DNA from: Rhytidiadelphus loreus
Lineage: Eukaryota > Streptophyta > Bryopsida > Hypnales > Hylocomiaceae
Direction: 5' to 3'
DNA: 64,000 nucleotides
NCBI GenBank assembly: GCA_947034895.1
Contig: OX344761.1
Location: forward strand, 70,183,839 to 70,247,838
Of the stretch, positions 36,220 through 48,310 are shown in pieces. Position numbers and translations under genes: made by a program. The notes under the pieces are model-generated. The model had not been told where the DNA came from. It did no database searches and saw only the letters and a program-made list of their open reading frames with translations. How positions within the stretch are numbered: the stretch's first letter is position 1; the number at the start of each line of letters is the position of its first letter.

Positions 36220-37587
36220 GATAGCAGGGTAGAGAATTTGGCAATTAGGTACAAAATAATGAAAATGTGGCAGGTTCATCACAAAATGTACGTGCTCTTC
36301 AACTTTTTAACATTCCTTAGTTTCGTTCCAGTTTCTAAGCCCCAACATCTAACTAAACTGTAACTGTCTCAAAAAGACTAGCTAGGCCTCTTGTAAATCT
36401 TTAAAACTTAGACGTTATCCTTATCACTTCCATTTGCTGAGCAGATGTCTTTAGCTTTTCAAACCAGCATACGTTGCGTTCACTTGGCTAACTCTAGGTA
36501 CTCCAGATTTTGCCATAGTTCACGATGTCAGCTAGCCACGAGACTTTGCAATTCCTTCTTCACCTTGCAGGCACAATTCTAAACCCCGAGAGCTTGTACA
36601 AAGTGTCAAAGTTTTAATTAGGCTCTTGTAGAACTTGCTGAAATCGCCCTCAAGTCTTGAGCTTGGACACCCCTATTTGATAAGCTTAGACCGTTTCATC
36701 CTTGGAAACTAATCGAAGTGAAAATCACAGTGCACAGATGTAATTCAGTTCGCTCGGAGTTTGTGACCATTTGAGCTCCGATCCTCTCATTTTTTTCCCC
36801 TACAAATTCAATTTCAAGCCTCACTAGTTGTTGTTCTGTACTATGCTGTTCATTAATTACAGTACTTCAATTCAAGGGCGAACCAATTTGTGCTTGAGTC
36901 GTTTTTGTTGGGCTAAGGGATTTCTGGTAACCTGATTAGAACTGCCGGTTTGGAAGCTAAGTTAAGTTACTGCAGTCTCCTCTAGTTCAACATAGTCTTT
37001 AATTTTACCTTCTCTTTCCTCTCCTTGTTAGAGAATACTGTCTGATTTCATAACATTTCTTGAATAGAGTTAGGCTTGCATCCTTTTGAGTATCCAGCAC
37101 TAAAAGATTATGCAACTTTTGAATCATGATGGATCAATCTTCGATCAGCTCTAAACTTTGCTTTCAATTGCTGAGCACATTGTATAAATTTATGAAGCAT
37201 GTATGAATCGTAAATGTTCGAGAATCAATGAATCTTAGATCATGCCACAACTCTCCACTAAATTCAAGTCAGAATGTTTTGTTAGATTTTACAGATTGCT
37301 TTTTTATTTATCCATGCTTGAAGTCCTAGCTAGGTCCTTCTCATCGATTTGAAAGTCACCCATTCAAAAACTAAAGCTAGCGTTTTAAGAATAATATTGA
37401 ACAAATCATTTCTAATTTCTTCCATACTCAAAGGTGTTTCCATGAAGTACATTGTTCATTTAATATGCATATTAACTGAATATTACTGTAATTCAACAAT
37501 AATATACTAAATAATATGGGTTTACAATACTGACCCTGCCCTGCCATGAAGCTTAAGAATGTAATATTCTTGATTTAACATAACCTA
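36220..37587. other. gene-free stretch after F-box copy 1
   Basis: Somewhat less AT-rich than the surroundings and without clear repeats. Possibly unique sequence or an old gene remnant, but no frame is supported. Confidence 0.4.
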
Positions 37588-37711
37588 AGGTATGTTTGTA
37601 CTTGGTATCAGGGGTGATGTTTACAACGCGAATCTGGTCCAAAAGTAGGTCTAATTTCATTACTAAAATTCTCAATAACAACTCTCTTTAACACCAAGTG
37701 CAAACATACCT
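37588..37711. mobile_element. 124-bp MITE
   Basis: Ends AGGTATGTTTGTACTTGGT and its near-inverse ACCAAGTGCAAACATACCT, with direct repeats CTA on both sides (37585-37587, 37712-37714). The 3-bp duplication suits PIF/Harbinger-like or CACTA mobilisation; the termini do not settle which. Confidence 0.75.
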
Positions 37712-38928
37712 CTAATAGAATAAGGTTCCAAAACACACAAATCTAATATTTGATTAATTTAGGTGAAGTGTCACCAATGTCCATACTATACCAAACCTTT
37801 TGGAGTTGAAAATTCTCTCCAACAAAATTTCAAAACCTATGTAGCATACCATTGCCTTCTTGATCTAATAAATCCCAATAGAAATCCGCCTCCAAACAAA
37901 ATTACAAAGAATTGAAATAAGTCATATAGTGCAAGAAAGATTGAATGATTTTGGTAGCGTTATGCCAAAACTATAGTTTTTGCATTTAGTACTATAAGTA
38001 CTGTGAAATTGAACAATCTCAATCTTAGCTATTGATATGAAAAATCGATGGCTAATAGTACTTTGGCTAATCGATGGCTAATCGATGGCTAAAGACTACT
38101 TGCAAGTATGGAAAAGTATTATTTTGAAAAAAAAGATAGTTTGTCACAGAAAATAGATACAATTAGGTATACAATAATAATAATTAAAAAATCATGAACA
38201 ACACCCCCCTAAAAAATTGACCATTTGTAAAGACTTGATAGTGATTACATTTCACTAAAAAAATGGAAGTTGAAACCATCTGCAATGTTTAGAAGTGTTT
38301 CATGCAGGAAGTCTTATTAGCATGCATGAGGAGGACATAAAATAATGTTTTCTTAAGTTTCCTTTAGTTGGCATAATTATGTCCATCTAATGTGGGAATA
38401 GCCCACAAAAATTTCAAATCTACTTCATTATTTTTGGATATTCCACAATACAAAAAACTACTAAACCACAAAGTGTGACAAATGAGCTAAATTGAAATTT
38501 AATTATAATTTTTTTTTCAAAATTTCTGAAAAATAAAGAATCTCAACACTTCCAACATCTTCAATAAAAATTTCAAGTACATTGGCAAAATTTTCAAAAA
38601 GTAATAGCCAATGACAACTCCATCACTCCAATTGTGATGCAAAATAGAATTGGTCTTTCTTGCAATCACCCTACATCACTGTCACGTTTTATAGAACTTT
38701 AACTTTTAAATGCAAATGAGGACGTTTTTTGTTTGATTGATGATAGAGAATCCTTCTAGGAGGACAGAAGTGCAACTATTCATCCTAGGAATTTTGTTGT
38801 TAAAAGAGGTCTTCTATAGTAGTTTGACTTCCAATAAATGCTTTTGCAATTTTTGAAGGGAATGATTCATACGGTAACCAACGGGATGATTTCCACAATC
38901 ACCAATTCATCCTTTAAGGGTTAATTTG

Positions 38929-39100
38929 CACTAGTAGAAAATCCAAAATTTATGTTGTTTTGGTTGCTTTGATTTGGGTCAGTTTTTTGCTGGTTTAGAC
39001 ATAAATCTAACAAAAACAACAAAGTTCTGTCAAAATTAGCAAAAAATTGACCCAAATCAACGTGATCAAAACAACAGGAATTTCAGGTTTTCTACTAGTG
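38929..39100. mobile_element. CACTA-type MITE
   Basis: 172-bp palindrome with ends CACTAGTAGAAAATCC and GGTTTTCTACTAGTG. Direct repeats TTG flank it (38926-38928, 39101-39103). The related but older copy at 53840-54001 shares the internal 'gttgattTGGTTGC'-like pattern. Confidence 0.85.
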
Positions 39101-41562
39101 TTGGTAGTGAAAAACATAACATGTGTTGGTCAAAAAACTAAAGTATTGCAAAGGGGAGTCTACATGTGACCCACTCAAAAACACTCACTAAATATGAATC
39201 CAAAGACCAAAATGGGCTTCTTGGTCCTTCAAGGGCTACACATTTTTTTTATCATTGGGACTCCAATTGGTGGTGTAGAATACTCAATGGAAATGCATTT
39301 CTAGTGTCAAAAACATCAAATAGAAAATGACACAACTAAAAAGAACATTCTAATAGTTCACCGCTCATCTTTTGGAAGAAATTTTGTATATAGATATATT
39401 ATTCTCTTCAAGTTAAAGGAACCCCTTCTATCAATGGTGCCATAAAAATATTTTGCAATTGCATGCAAAATGACAAACTCTCATATTATGCAAGCAAAGG
39501 GGTAGGATCAACACATCTCTAATTAATGATTTTTTTTAGATTCTTAATCATTAAAGTTTTTTAAGCACCCACGAAGCTTTCTGAAAGTTGAATAGGTTTA
39601 TATGGAATCAATTTTGAGTGAATGAAAGTGACGTTCTTTCCAAAGATGCACATTTCTATAAGCTTTCCCAAAATATAATTTTTTCTCCAATCATGTGCAT
39701 GGATCAAAGGTTATAGGGCTCAAGAGTTTGGAGCAACTTGGACATTGTACGAATAGAGAGGGTAAGAAGTTGGACAAGCAGTTAGACAAGTTGTGATTTT
39801 TTTTCATTTACTTTAAACCTTGCTTTAAACATGAGATATATAGTTATATCTTGCAATCTATAAAGCCGAATGGGTTGAAAATATTTTCACACATTCTTAT
39901 AGTAATATAGAAAAACATTGTGTGATTGAAAATGAAAAAAAAGACTTTTTTTTTTCCTACTTTCACTCAATGCACTAAAAATGACAATTTTAGAACCATT
40001 TTAGAACCACTAGCACAAATTCTAGTGTAAATTTTTTTTCTTTTTTTCTTTTTGGTTACTTGATTAAGAGAAGGTTAGCTTTGTGTTGACTATTCATTTG
40101 GGATTTTGATTCTTTCAAAACATGAGTTCTCAAAAGAAATTGAAATCTTGCTCATGTAGTTGCTTGTCTTTGGACATCCCTATACTACCAAGATGGTTTT
40201 AGGAATGTTAGACACCTCCATTATACTTGAAAATTGGCATGCAATTAACTAACACAACTACCTACCCAATGGTCCAAGCTCCTAAAGTTGGATAGTGACT
40301 CCTTTTCTGCAAAGTTGAGTCAAACTATATTGACCTTGGTGAGCACAATTCAAAATTGATTTTCTTCTAACTGCAAATGATATAATCTCATACAAAATTT
40401 GTGAGGTCAAATGGGCTAAATTTTTTCACAATTTTATTCCTACAAATTCCTATAGTAGTCTAGTTCAAATTTGCATTGTTGAAAGTTTGAAAATGTTTAT
40501 ATATATCAATTATGCTTAAATAATACATTGTAAGTGGCAATTTTGAATACTTTTTTATGAAAAAGAATCAAAATACTTGGGGATTTAGAAAGGTTGACAA
40601 ATGCTAAAAATAGGAATATTTATCGACACTTTCTTTTTTCTCCATACAAATTTATTTTGTTGGAAAAAATAATTTTCCAAAATCTTTATTTTAAGAATTA
40701 ATTAGAAATTTCTATTTATTTTAAGAATTACTTTCCGCCAATCCTGCCCCACAGGTGTGGAATACAAAGACAGTGCAATTACAGAGCCAGGTTGTAATTA
40801 CCGGTAACAGCTCCATGTATAGTGCCATGTGCAGTGTGTTATCCAGTGCGTAGCCACGGGTTGATCGCCGATACAATAATCCCAACGGTGAGATTGTTCT
40901 AGCAAGCAAACTTGACCTTTTCAAAAAAAAAAATTGAAAAAATTTGAAAATTGCATTCTGAAATGAATCCTATAAGTTGTTTTTTCAAGAAGATGCTTGG
41001 ATGCCCAAAAAATAAGGTTGTTCATAACTTTCACATCACTAATCAAAAATGGAATGAACCAAAGCTTTTTTGTGGATTTATTTTTCTGCCTGCCGTGTTA
41101 AAATTTGGGCTTTTTGTGGTATAACTTATAAGCTTTTCTATCTTAAAAAAAGTTACAAAAAGATGCTTGTAAGCTTTTCTATTTTCTCAAGAAGATGCTT
41201 TTTTATCTTAAGAAAATTATATTCCCACAAAGCTTATAAGCTTTTCTATCTTAAAAAAAGTTTCAAAAAATTAGGGTAAAATTTCAGCAGTTGACTCACA
41301 GTGTGTGAAGATATCCTCTTCTGCCATTTCTATTGTTTCTGCGAGGAGTCTGCAATGGCCACCACAGACTGTGAGAAGAGCAAATTCAATAGTTGAAGGT
41401 GAGCAATCATCTCTTCTCTTTTCACTTCGTGCAAGATGAGAATTCTCAACCCTAAACCCTACTTCTGTCATGAAAGTTTCCCAAATGCAACATTTTTGTA
41501 TCCCCTCAACTAATCTAATGCAAGATCAGATGCACAAACTATTTGACATTTTAGGGTACTAA
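39101..41562. other. gene-free stretch with dispersed repeats
   Basis: 40890-41280 resembles 51560-51960 ('ggtgagattgtt.tagcaag', 'tttttcaagaagatg', 'cataactttc'). A GC-richer island at 40730-40885 interrupts this repeat context. No gene is supported. Confidence 0.45.
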
Positions 41563-43228
41563 GGGCCGGTATACACTTGGGGCCGGATTGAAGGCCGGCC
41601 GGAACTCTCCAAGTTTGAACCAATGGGATTGCTCAATTTCTCCAAATCTGGCCCAAGGGCTTTATACTTGGGGCCGGATGGAACCACCACTCATCCTACG
41701 TGTCGCCTTAGGTGGCATGGTTTTGGCGCCAAACCATCCGGCCCCAAGGGAGCAATCGGGCCAAGGTTTTTGGTGGCCCGATTTCCCATCTAGGGCCGGA
41801 TTGGTGTCACATTCGTCTCCTCCGTTGGATCGGACAAATCTCCACCGTCTACCATGCAAGAACTTTTCTTTTCTTTTTTATTACATTTTTTTATTAACTG
41901 TGAGCTCAATCCCATCTAGTTGAGTCATGTTGTGATACAGATGCTGTGTTACAAGTTGTTAATACTGAATTTTATTGTTAATACTGAATTTTATTATTAA
42001 TACTGAATTTTATTATTAATTCTGAATTTTATTGTTAATTCTGAATTTTATTGTTAATACTGAATTTTATTGTTAATACTGAATTTTATTGTTAATACTG
42101 AATTTTATTGTTAATACTGAATTTTATTATTATTAACCATTGCAATTGTAACAATAATGAATTTTATTGTTAATAATGAATTTTATTGTTAATAATGAAT
42201 TTTATTGTTAATAATGAATTTTATTATTATTAACCATTGCAATTGTAACAATAATGTCTTTGCATTTGTTTTAGCATAGATATTAATAATTAATTTTTTT
42301 GGTGTAGTCACAAATTACATACTATGTTATAGACACTAATTTTGATAAATTACATGCTTAATAAGTAAATTTTTTATACGGACACAAATCTGTAAATGAA
42401 AGTCATTGTTGAAGTTATGCCAAAAACTTTGACATCTACAAGATAATGTGTGTTTTTATCAATTTTGATGACAAATACTTGAAAAAAGAATATGGTAAGG
42501 AAAAATTATGCTACTAGAAATAACATGTATGGTAAAAACTGATTTACATTTATCATTGAATTCATTCAAGTTTTCATAATAGAAAATTTCATGCTTTTCT
42601 TTAAATAAACTAAGAATATAGATTTGAAAAAAAGATTAAGAAAAATGACATGTTTTCTTGAATTGTATGTTTAATAAATGACAACTATTATGGGGCTACA
42701 AATCTTTTTTCAATGTCAACTCTAGTTTTAGTGTCAAAAAAAAAATGTTCAAAAGAAGTCAAAGAACTTCCTTTTTTTCCAAATAGAAAAAATAGGAAGA
42801 GAATGCAAAAGGTTAAAAAAAATAAAAAAATCTCTCTTCCATTTTGAAATAGGTAAAGTAGGAATAAAAAGGAAAAGTCTAAAGAACTCTATTTTTTTTC
42901 CTATATTTGAAATAGAATAAATAGAAAAAAAAACTTTTTTTTTCCTAAAGTATAAAAAATAAAAAGATACATGTCTTAGATTTTTTTAATTAAGCATTCC
43001 AAAAATCCAAGAGCACATTAATCAAGAATTCAGCCTTAGAATTGGGCCCCAAGGGCTTTACATTGCTTGGGGCCGGAGTGATGAATTGCAATCCGGCCCC
43101 AGAATTCGGCCTCAACCCCTTTACATTATCTGGGGCCGGAGTGGTGATTTGGGGCCGGATTGTGGGCCGGATTGGAGGCAAATCGGGCCGGCCTTCCATC
43201 CGGCCCCAGGCCGTGTATATACCCGCCC
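41563..43228 (+). mobile_element. 1666-bp PIF/Harbinger-like non-autonomous element, copy A
   Basis: Ends GGGCCGGTATACACTTGGGG and, inverted, GGGCGGGTATATACACGG. Direct repeats TAA flank it (41560-41562, 43229-43231). Both subterminal regions are packed with GGGGCCGGA-type motifs. The interior is AT-rich, with a minisatellite and no transposase. The inverted partner is at 55130-56795. The 3-bp TWA-type duplication and G/C-run ends suit PIF/Harbinger, but this is an inference. Confidence 0.8.
41945..42235 (+). repeat. 19-bp minisatellite in element copy A
   Basis: About nine units of ATTGTTAATACTGAATTTT, then a variant block with TTAATAATGAATTTTATTG units. It sits inside the Harbinger-like element. 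Confidence 0.85.
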
Positions 43229-43411
43229 TAAGGATGCTTTTAGAATGCTATGCAGTGCAATTTCAAAAACTATAATGTCAATTGCCGTCTTTGACATTTG
43301 GATTTGCCTTTATGCTTCGTTTAATTTTGATTTTCCCCCTTTTCTTGGGATTTTATTATTAGATGCATAGTTGGAAAGTTATCTAATTCATTGCATTCCT
43401 AGTAATATTAA

Positions 43412-43801
43412 CCCATTAAGGACCCGTCGACCACTTTTGGGTTGAAATTGACGCTTTTTCATTGGTAGAGAGAGTTTTGCAATGAATTTTGATGTGGACA
43501 AAAGAGGACAGGTGTGGGGAATTGTGAACTAATTAAATGCACTAGGACAAGAATCATGACAATCAGTGATAGTATGCGTTTTGGGGGGCAAAAAAACAAA
43601 CAAAATATTGGCTAAAAATACAAAAATCAATACAAAAATCAATGTAGAACTTGTCATACAAAATCCCAAGCATTTATGCAAAATCCATCAGTTAGATCAA
43701 ATCTCTAGAATGCATCGCTGCTTGGTATTTTTTTCCTTGTTCTATTTAAGACCACAAATTGTTTTGCCACACACACCAAATCAACCATGGTCCTTGATGG
43801 G
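43412..43801 (+). mobile_element. TTAA-flanked element, 390 bp
   Basis: Ends CCCATTAAGGACC and GGTCCTTGATGGG (one mismatch in 13), flanked by TTAA at 43408-43411 and 43802-43805. The inverted symmetry extends through the TTAA into ATAT/ATAT, so the exact border is slightly ambiguous. No coding capacity. Confidence 0.65.
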
Positions 43802-44309
43802 TTAATATAAGGAGTTCCTGAGTGTGCACAAGAAATACAAAAAATAGTGGTGTTTGAAGGTGCTTATGATTGCATGTTCAACATTATCAAAGAGGAAAGA
43901 GGCTATAAAGAGATTTCAATGTTTTAGAGATATAGACTATTAATAAAAAAAACCCATTAATCTTTATAATAGAGCCAACTTTCTTCAATGTATGATTTTG
44001 TAGGTGATTCTCTACGGTCTACATGTCTAATTTCACTATTGTTGTATGTTATGTGCATTTAGTTTAATGAATTTGTGTCATTAATATCTTTTTTTTAAAA
44101 ATTCAATTGAAAAAATTTCCTTATATGGATCAAGTTGCATATAATTTCTTTAATTCTTATTTGAACATTTATTATTATATGTTCTATGTAAAGAAATACG
44201 TTTAAATACAATAAAGTGGTGCTTAACACATCAATATATGTCAATATATGTATTTGTACATGTATTCACAATCATATATATCTATGAATGTATTAAAGTA
44301 GTCTATTCT
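43802..44309. other. gene-free stretch
   Basis: AT-rich DNA between two transposons; no gene, RNA or element end recognised. Confidence 0.4.
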
Positions 44310-45824
44310 CACTAGTAGGAGCCCTTGTTTTTTTGGACGTCAGCATGAAACAAGAATGTTTTTAAAACAGAAGCAAAGAAATGAGACTTTGGCCATGGGA
44401 GGTTTAATTCAGTTGGATGTTGCAAGAAACACATCAACATTAGGGTCATAACAAGCTTTTGTCTTATCTGATGTCCATGTTTCAGAGAACATCACAAAAA
44501 ACATAGTCATGTTTCTCATGACGTCTTGAAAAACAAGTAATTACCACGTTGGCAAAGGATTTTGGTTTGACTACAAGTAAGTTACTGAAACTTACTATGG
44601 GATGAGGTAAAACGCTAACCACATGTGAAAAATACAAAAAAGGGGCAGCTCTTTGGCATCTTTTCACAAAAACCTTGCATGCATGGATGGAAAAGGTGCG
44701 GAATGACTTCATTTTCTGTTACTTCCAATATAGCACAAATTGTATTAACAAGTCATAAAAAATTAATTTAATGCATTATAGTATATATACTATAAGTAAA
44801 TATTTGTCTCTATGCTCCCAAATACTTCATAATAAAACATATTTTGTTGTCAATTTTTGAAGATTCATTTTTTGACTACATTGCAAATAATTTTTTTTTG
44901 CTAAAGTTATTATTCATATCTTCTCCCAAACAACAAAGAATATTGGAAACAAAACAATGACTTTGCACTCGCTTCCATTGTGTACTGCACTTTTTCCATT
45001 TAAGGGCTTCAAAATAATTGGATTGCGAATATATTAGAAGACAATGCAATCTTCATATTATAACCATGTTCAATACTCCCACTGCAAATTCTTGTTTACA
45101 TGTTCAAAAACAATATTGCTATCAACTTGGAATTTTATGATGCAACTCTTCTTTTATAAATTGAGATTTTATTCCATTTCATTATTTCATTAATCAAAAT
45201 TTATCTTGATGGTGTAGTAAAGTAATAGTATTGTAAAAGTAGGTATTAACCTTCTACTATTATGTTTACGACATTTAAATCAGAAATGCAGAAGGCACTA
45301 CATTTGGATATCGATAAAACTTTGAAGTGAATGAAATCCTTATTACAATTACTAATTATACTAATTAGTTTTATTCTTAAGAATGATGTCTTTTTGAAGT
45401 GTAGTTTTAGCATCAAACATTTGATTTTTATAATGAATGATTATCATTTTTCAATTCAACATTTTGTGCAAGGGTGTCCACTACAAATCTTCATTTTCTA
45501 TTGTTGAGGGCTCTTCAAAATTAGCATCAAGAACAATACATCTTATAGGAAAAATCACAATAGATATTTGTTTTCATAAAATTTATACTTTATAGACTAG
45601 AAATGACTTGCATGGGCTTACGGTTTGACTGTGAGTAAGTTTCTAAGAATTATTGGGGGCTGAGGTGAAATGTTGACTACATGTGAAAAAGACATGGGAA
45701 GGGCAGCCATATGGCATGGTTTTAAAAAAATGGTATTTGACATGGCATTTCAATGATATGGCATCCAATGAAGCCAAAGTGGCATGCCACTTCGGTAAAC
45801 GTTGACGCTATCTGTAAATTTTAA

Positions 45825-46731
45825 CCCCTAAATGCCTTAACAATGTTTTTGGGCAACATAGTGATTTTGGACAGTTTATTACAGATTGAATTTTTATTTT
45901 TATTTTCTTTGAATTTTTCTCACAACAAGTGCCAAAGGGTACCTTTAAGGCACAATAATTTTCATAACTTTTGACTACATGGTATGCAATTTTCATTGCT
46001 TAACGGGCAACTCAAAAAATTCTTAAAAAAATTACTTTTTTCTAAAATAAAAATTTGAAATTGGTTTTCTAGATTTATATATGCGTAAAAAGCTTTTAGT
46101 CATTTCATTTTTATCAATGAGATGAAAGTTATGAGGAGTTTTAGTTTGCGGGCAATTATGGATTTGTTGCTCTAAAATAAACTTTGAAATCCTTTATTTA
46201 ACTCCATTTTCAATTTTTTTGTAAAAAAATAAAATTATAGGATGTAGGTTGTTTATTGCAACATTACCATCATTGGAATTGACATTTTTCAATTCTATAA
46301 CTAAATTCTTGACTGTTTAGTATTTTCAATCATTATTTATTTTTTTCTACTTGCTATTTTTTTCCTATATATTGTACAATTCCAAAGGATCATAAATTTT
46401 TCAAGCATGTAGCCAACTTGCCTTGAAGAATGAATCCAAAGAAGTACCATCAATATGGACATTTTTTTATGTAAATATGACCTTGTAAAGTGTAGCTGCC
46501 TGTTTTTTGGAAAGCCAATTAAAGAATTTATGTCAATTCAAACACTAATATCTTGCAATCTATACAATGAAAATTTTTGAATTTTTTTCCACATCTTCTC
46601 AAATAAGTGTATTGCAAGATCCTAAGGTTACATGTATCTACAAATGTTTTTTTTCTCTAAACTTTGGTACTTGTCCTAGAAATGGAAGTTTGGGAGCATT
46701 TTTGGTGAAAACATAGTCAAAAACATTTAGG
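45825..46731 (+). mobile_element. TTAA-flanked element nested in the CACTA element
   Basis: 907 bp beginning CCCCTAAATGCC after TTAA (45821-45824) and ending ACATTTAGG before TTAA (46732-46735). It aligns with 22108-24150 minus that copy's insertion. Nesting shows it arrived after the 44310 element. Confidence 0.65.
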
Positions 46732-47044
46732 TTAACACTATTTTTTAAGACATCAACTAAAACGTCAACTGAGACATCTTCTAAAACATCTAGATGTTTT
46801 TTGTGATGTCAATTAGCATGTCAACTAAGACGTCTTAGAAGATGTCTACATATTTTTTGCAATGTCAACTAACGAGTCAATTGAGATGTCTAGACGTTTT
46901 TTCATAAATTACAATCTCTAAGTTTCACATATCCCATATGCTTTGTCTTTGCTCCTATCACCACACTTGTATAAGTAGCTTGTCTTGTCATGTCAATATA
47001 CTTATAATAAGTGGCTTTTTAGGCCATTTGACATAATTGCCAAT

Positions 47045-47315
47045 ATGGTGTATTGTGTATAATATATTGCATATTATATATGGTGTACAATGTATGATAT
47101 ATTGTGTGTGATGTATAATATATTGCGTATTATATATGGTGTATAATGTATGATGTAAAATATTGTATATGATGAATAAAATATTGTACATGATGAATAA
47201 AATATTGTATATGATAAATAAAATATTGTGTATGGCCTATTTGTATTGTGTATGATGTATAATGTATTCTATATGGTATATTTTATATGTCATTTTTTGT
47301 ATGGTGTATTGTGTA
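47045..47315 (+). repeat. degenerate TATGGTGTAT/TGTATAATATATTG repeat
   Basis: About 270 bases of 8- to 12-base variants of 'gtgtataatatattg' and 'atatggtgta'. An inverted version occurs at 58541-58605 inside the 57979-59429 element. The short open frame here is translated low-complexity sequence. Confidence 0.7.
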
Positions 47316-47731
47316 CAGTGTAAGTCTAAGCTGATGTTTAAAAAAATGTTTAGGCATCTAAGTGGACATCACAAAGAACAACATTAAAATTCTCTTAGAC
47401 ATCTATGTTGACGTTGCTGAAAACAATATTAATTTTTTCAAACAGTGTGACGTCAAGTGCCACATCAGCAGCAGGTCATAGGGCATTGTCTGCCTGTGTA
47501 TGTGGCACTTACGTGGTTGCCACATGGTACACTTTTGGCTACTTTTTCACCATGTTTGTTGTGACATCGCTTTAAAAACAGAGCATGTTTTTTGAAATTT
47601 CCTCGTGTTTTTGTCTTATCAATCTTGACGGATTTTCCTAGACATCCACGGTAGACATGCTTGAAGTTAAACGAAATATCTAACCATGTTCATTGGCTTG
47701 TCAGAAAAAATGCAAGTTTCTTCTAGTGTCT

Positions 47732-48016
47732 TTAAGAGCTGATTGCCTTTCCACAGAAGCTGAACTTCTTGAAACAATTTTCAGTAAATTTTTGTAGGAA
47801 GAAAAAAGAAATTGACATCTAACCCAAGTTGTTTCATATTTTTTGGACCTTCAAGGAATCAATTACAAATTTTTGAAGTTGAAATGCAGTGGTCACTAAA
47901 AGCGACCACCTCTCGAAATGTACACTGCTAGTACATTGAAGAAAGAAAAATGTACCTCTATATCATGATTGCTTTTAGAGCATGGGCGCTTTTAGAGCAT
48001 ACTACCTTATTTATAG
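47732..48016. other. spacer upstream of SRP54 fragment
   Basis: Runs from the end of the CACTA element to an intron-like acceptor at 48016. It may be intron of the captured gene; 'agcatgggcgcttttagagcat' is a short local repeat. No exon is seen. Confidence 0.35.
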
Positions 48017-48310
48017 GCTATTTTTAATGAGCTTGATCTTAGGAGGTCAACATTTGTACCAAAGAAACAAAAGTCCATTGTTATCATGTTTGTTGGATTG
48101 CAAGGTGAGCTGCCAGTAGAATCTTGCTCCAATGTTTTGGACTCTGATATGCATCAAGACCATTAATTTGTGGTGGTATTTATGCATGGTGGAGTGAGTG
48201 AGTGTGTTCTGTTTTGGAAAGTTTTGTTTGAAAATTAATTACACATTTGTTCGACTAATTATCTACACTTGTAGGTTCTGGAAAGACGACCACGTGTACA
48301 ACATTAGATG
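48017..48310 (+). pseudogene. SRP54 GTPase-domain fragment with intron
   Basis: Exon-like 48017-48104, preceded by TTTATAG and followed by GTGAGC, encodes AIFNEL, then TFVPKKQKSIVIMFVGLQ. After a 170-bp intron (acceptor TTGTAG), 48275 onward gives G-SGKTTTCTT. Together these read as the start of the SRP54 G domain and its P-loop (GLQGSGKTTTCT). Known SRP54 has three more residues between NEL and LD, deleted here. The frame meets TAG about 50 bases into the second exon and SRP54 similarity ends after CTT. With only about 45 residues of a roughly 500-residue protein, this is a fragment, and its intron shows a DNA-level rather than an mRNA-level origin. Confidence 0.82.

Larger units (their letters stand above)
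44310..47728 (+). mobile_element. 3.4-kb CACTA-type element, non-autonomous
   Basis: Starts CACTAGTAGGAGCCCTTG and ends TTTCTTCTAGTG, flanked by the direct repeat TCT (44307-44309, 47729-47731). Subterminal regions repeat ACGTC/GACGT and 'acatct' motifs, as expected for transposase-binding arrays. No transposase frame is visible. A TTAA-flanked element is nested at 45825-46731. The 60396-60570 MITE shares its 5' end, so it may be a deletion derivative. Confidence 0.8.

Noticed and set aside
40721..40924. 67-codon minus-strand frame in the GC-richer island
   Set aside because: No recognisable family; explained by local base composition.
43566..43805. 79-codon frame in the 390-bp TTAA element
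   Set aside because: Crosses the element end and has no transposase features.
46988..47191. Frame rich in Ile, Tyr and His on the minus strand
   Set aside because: Translation of a degenerate dinucleotide-rich repeat.
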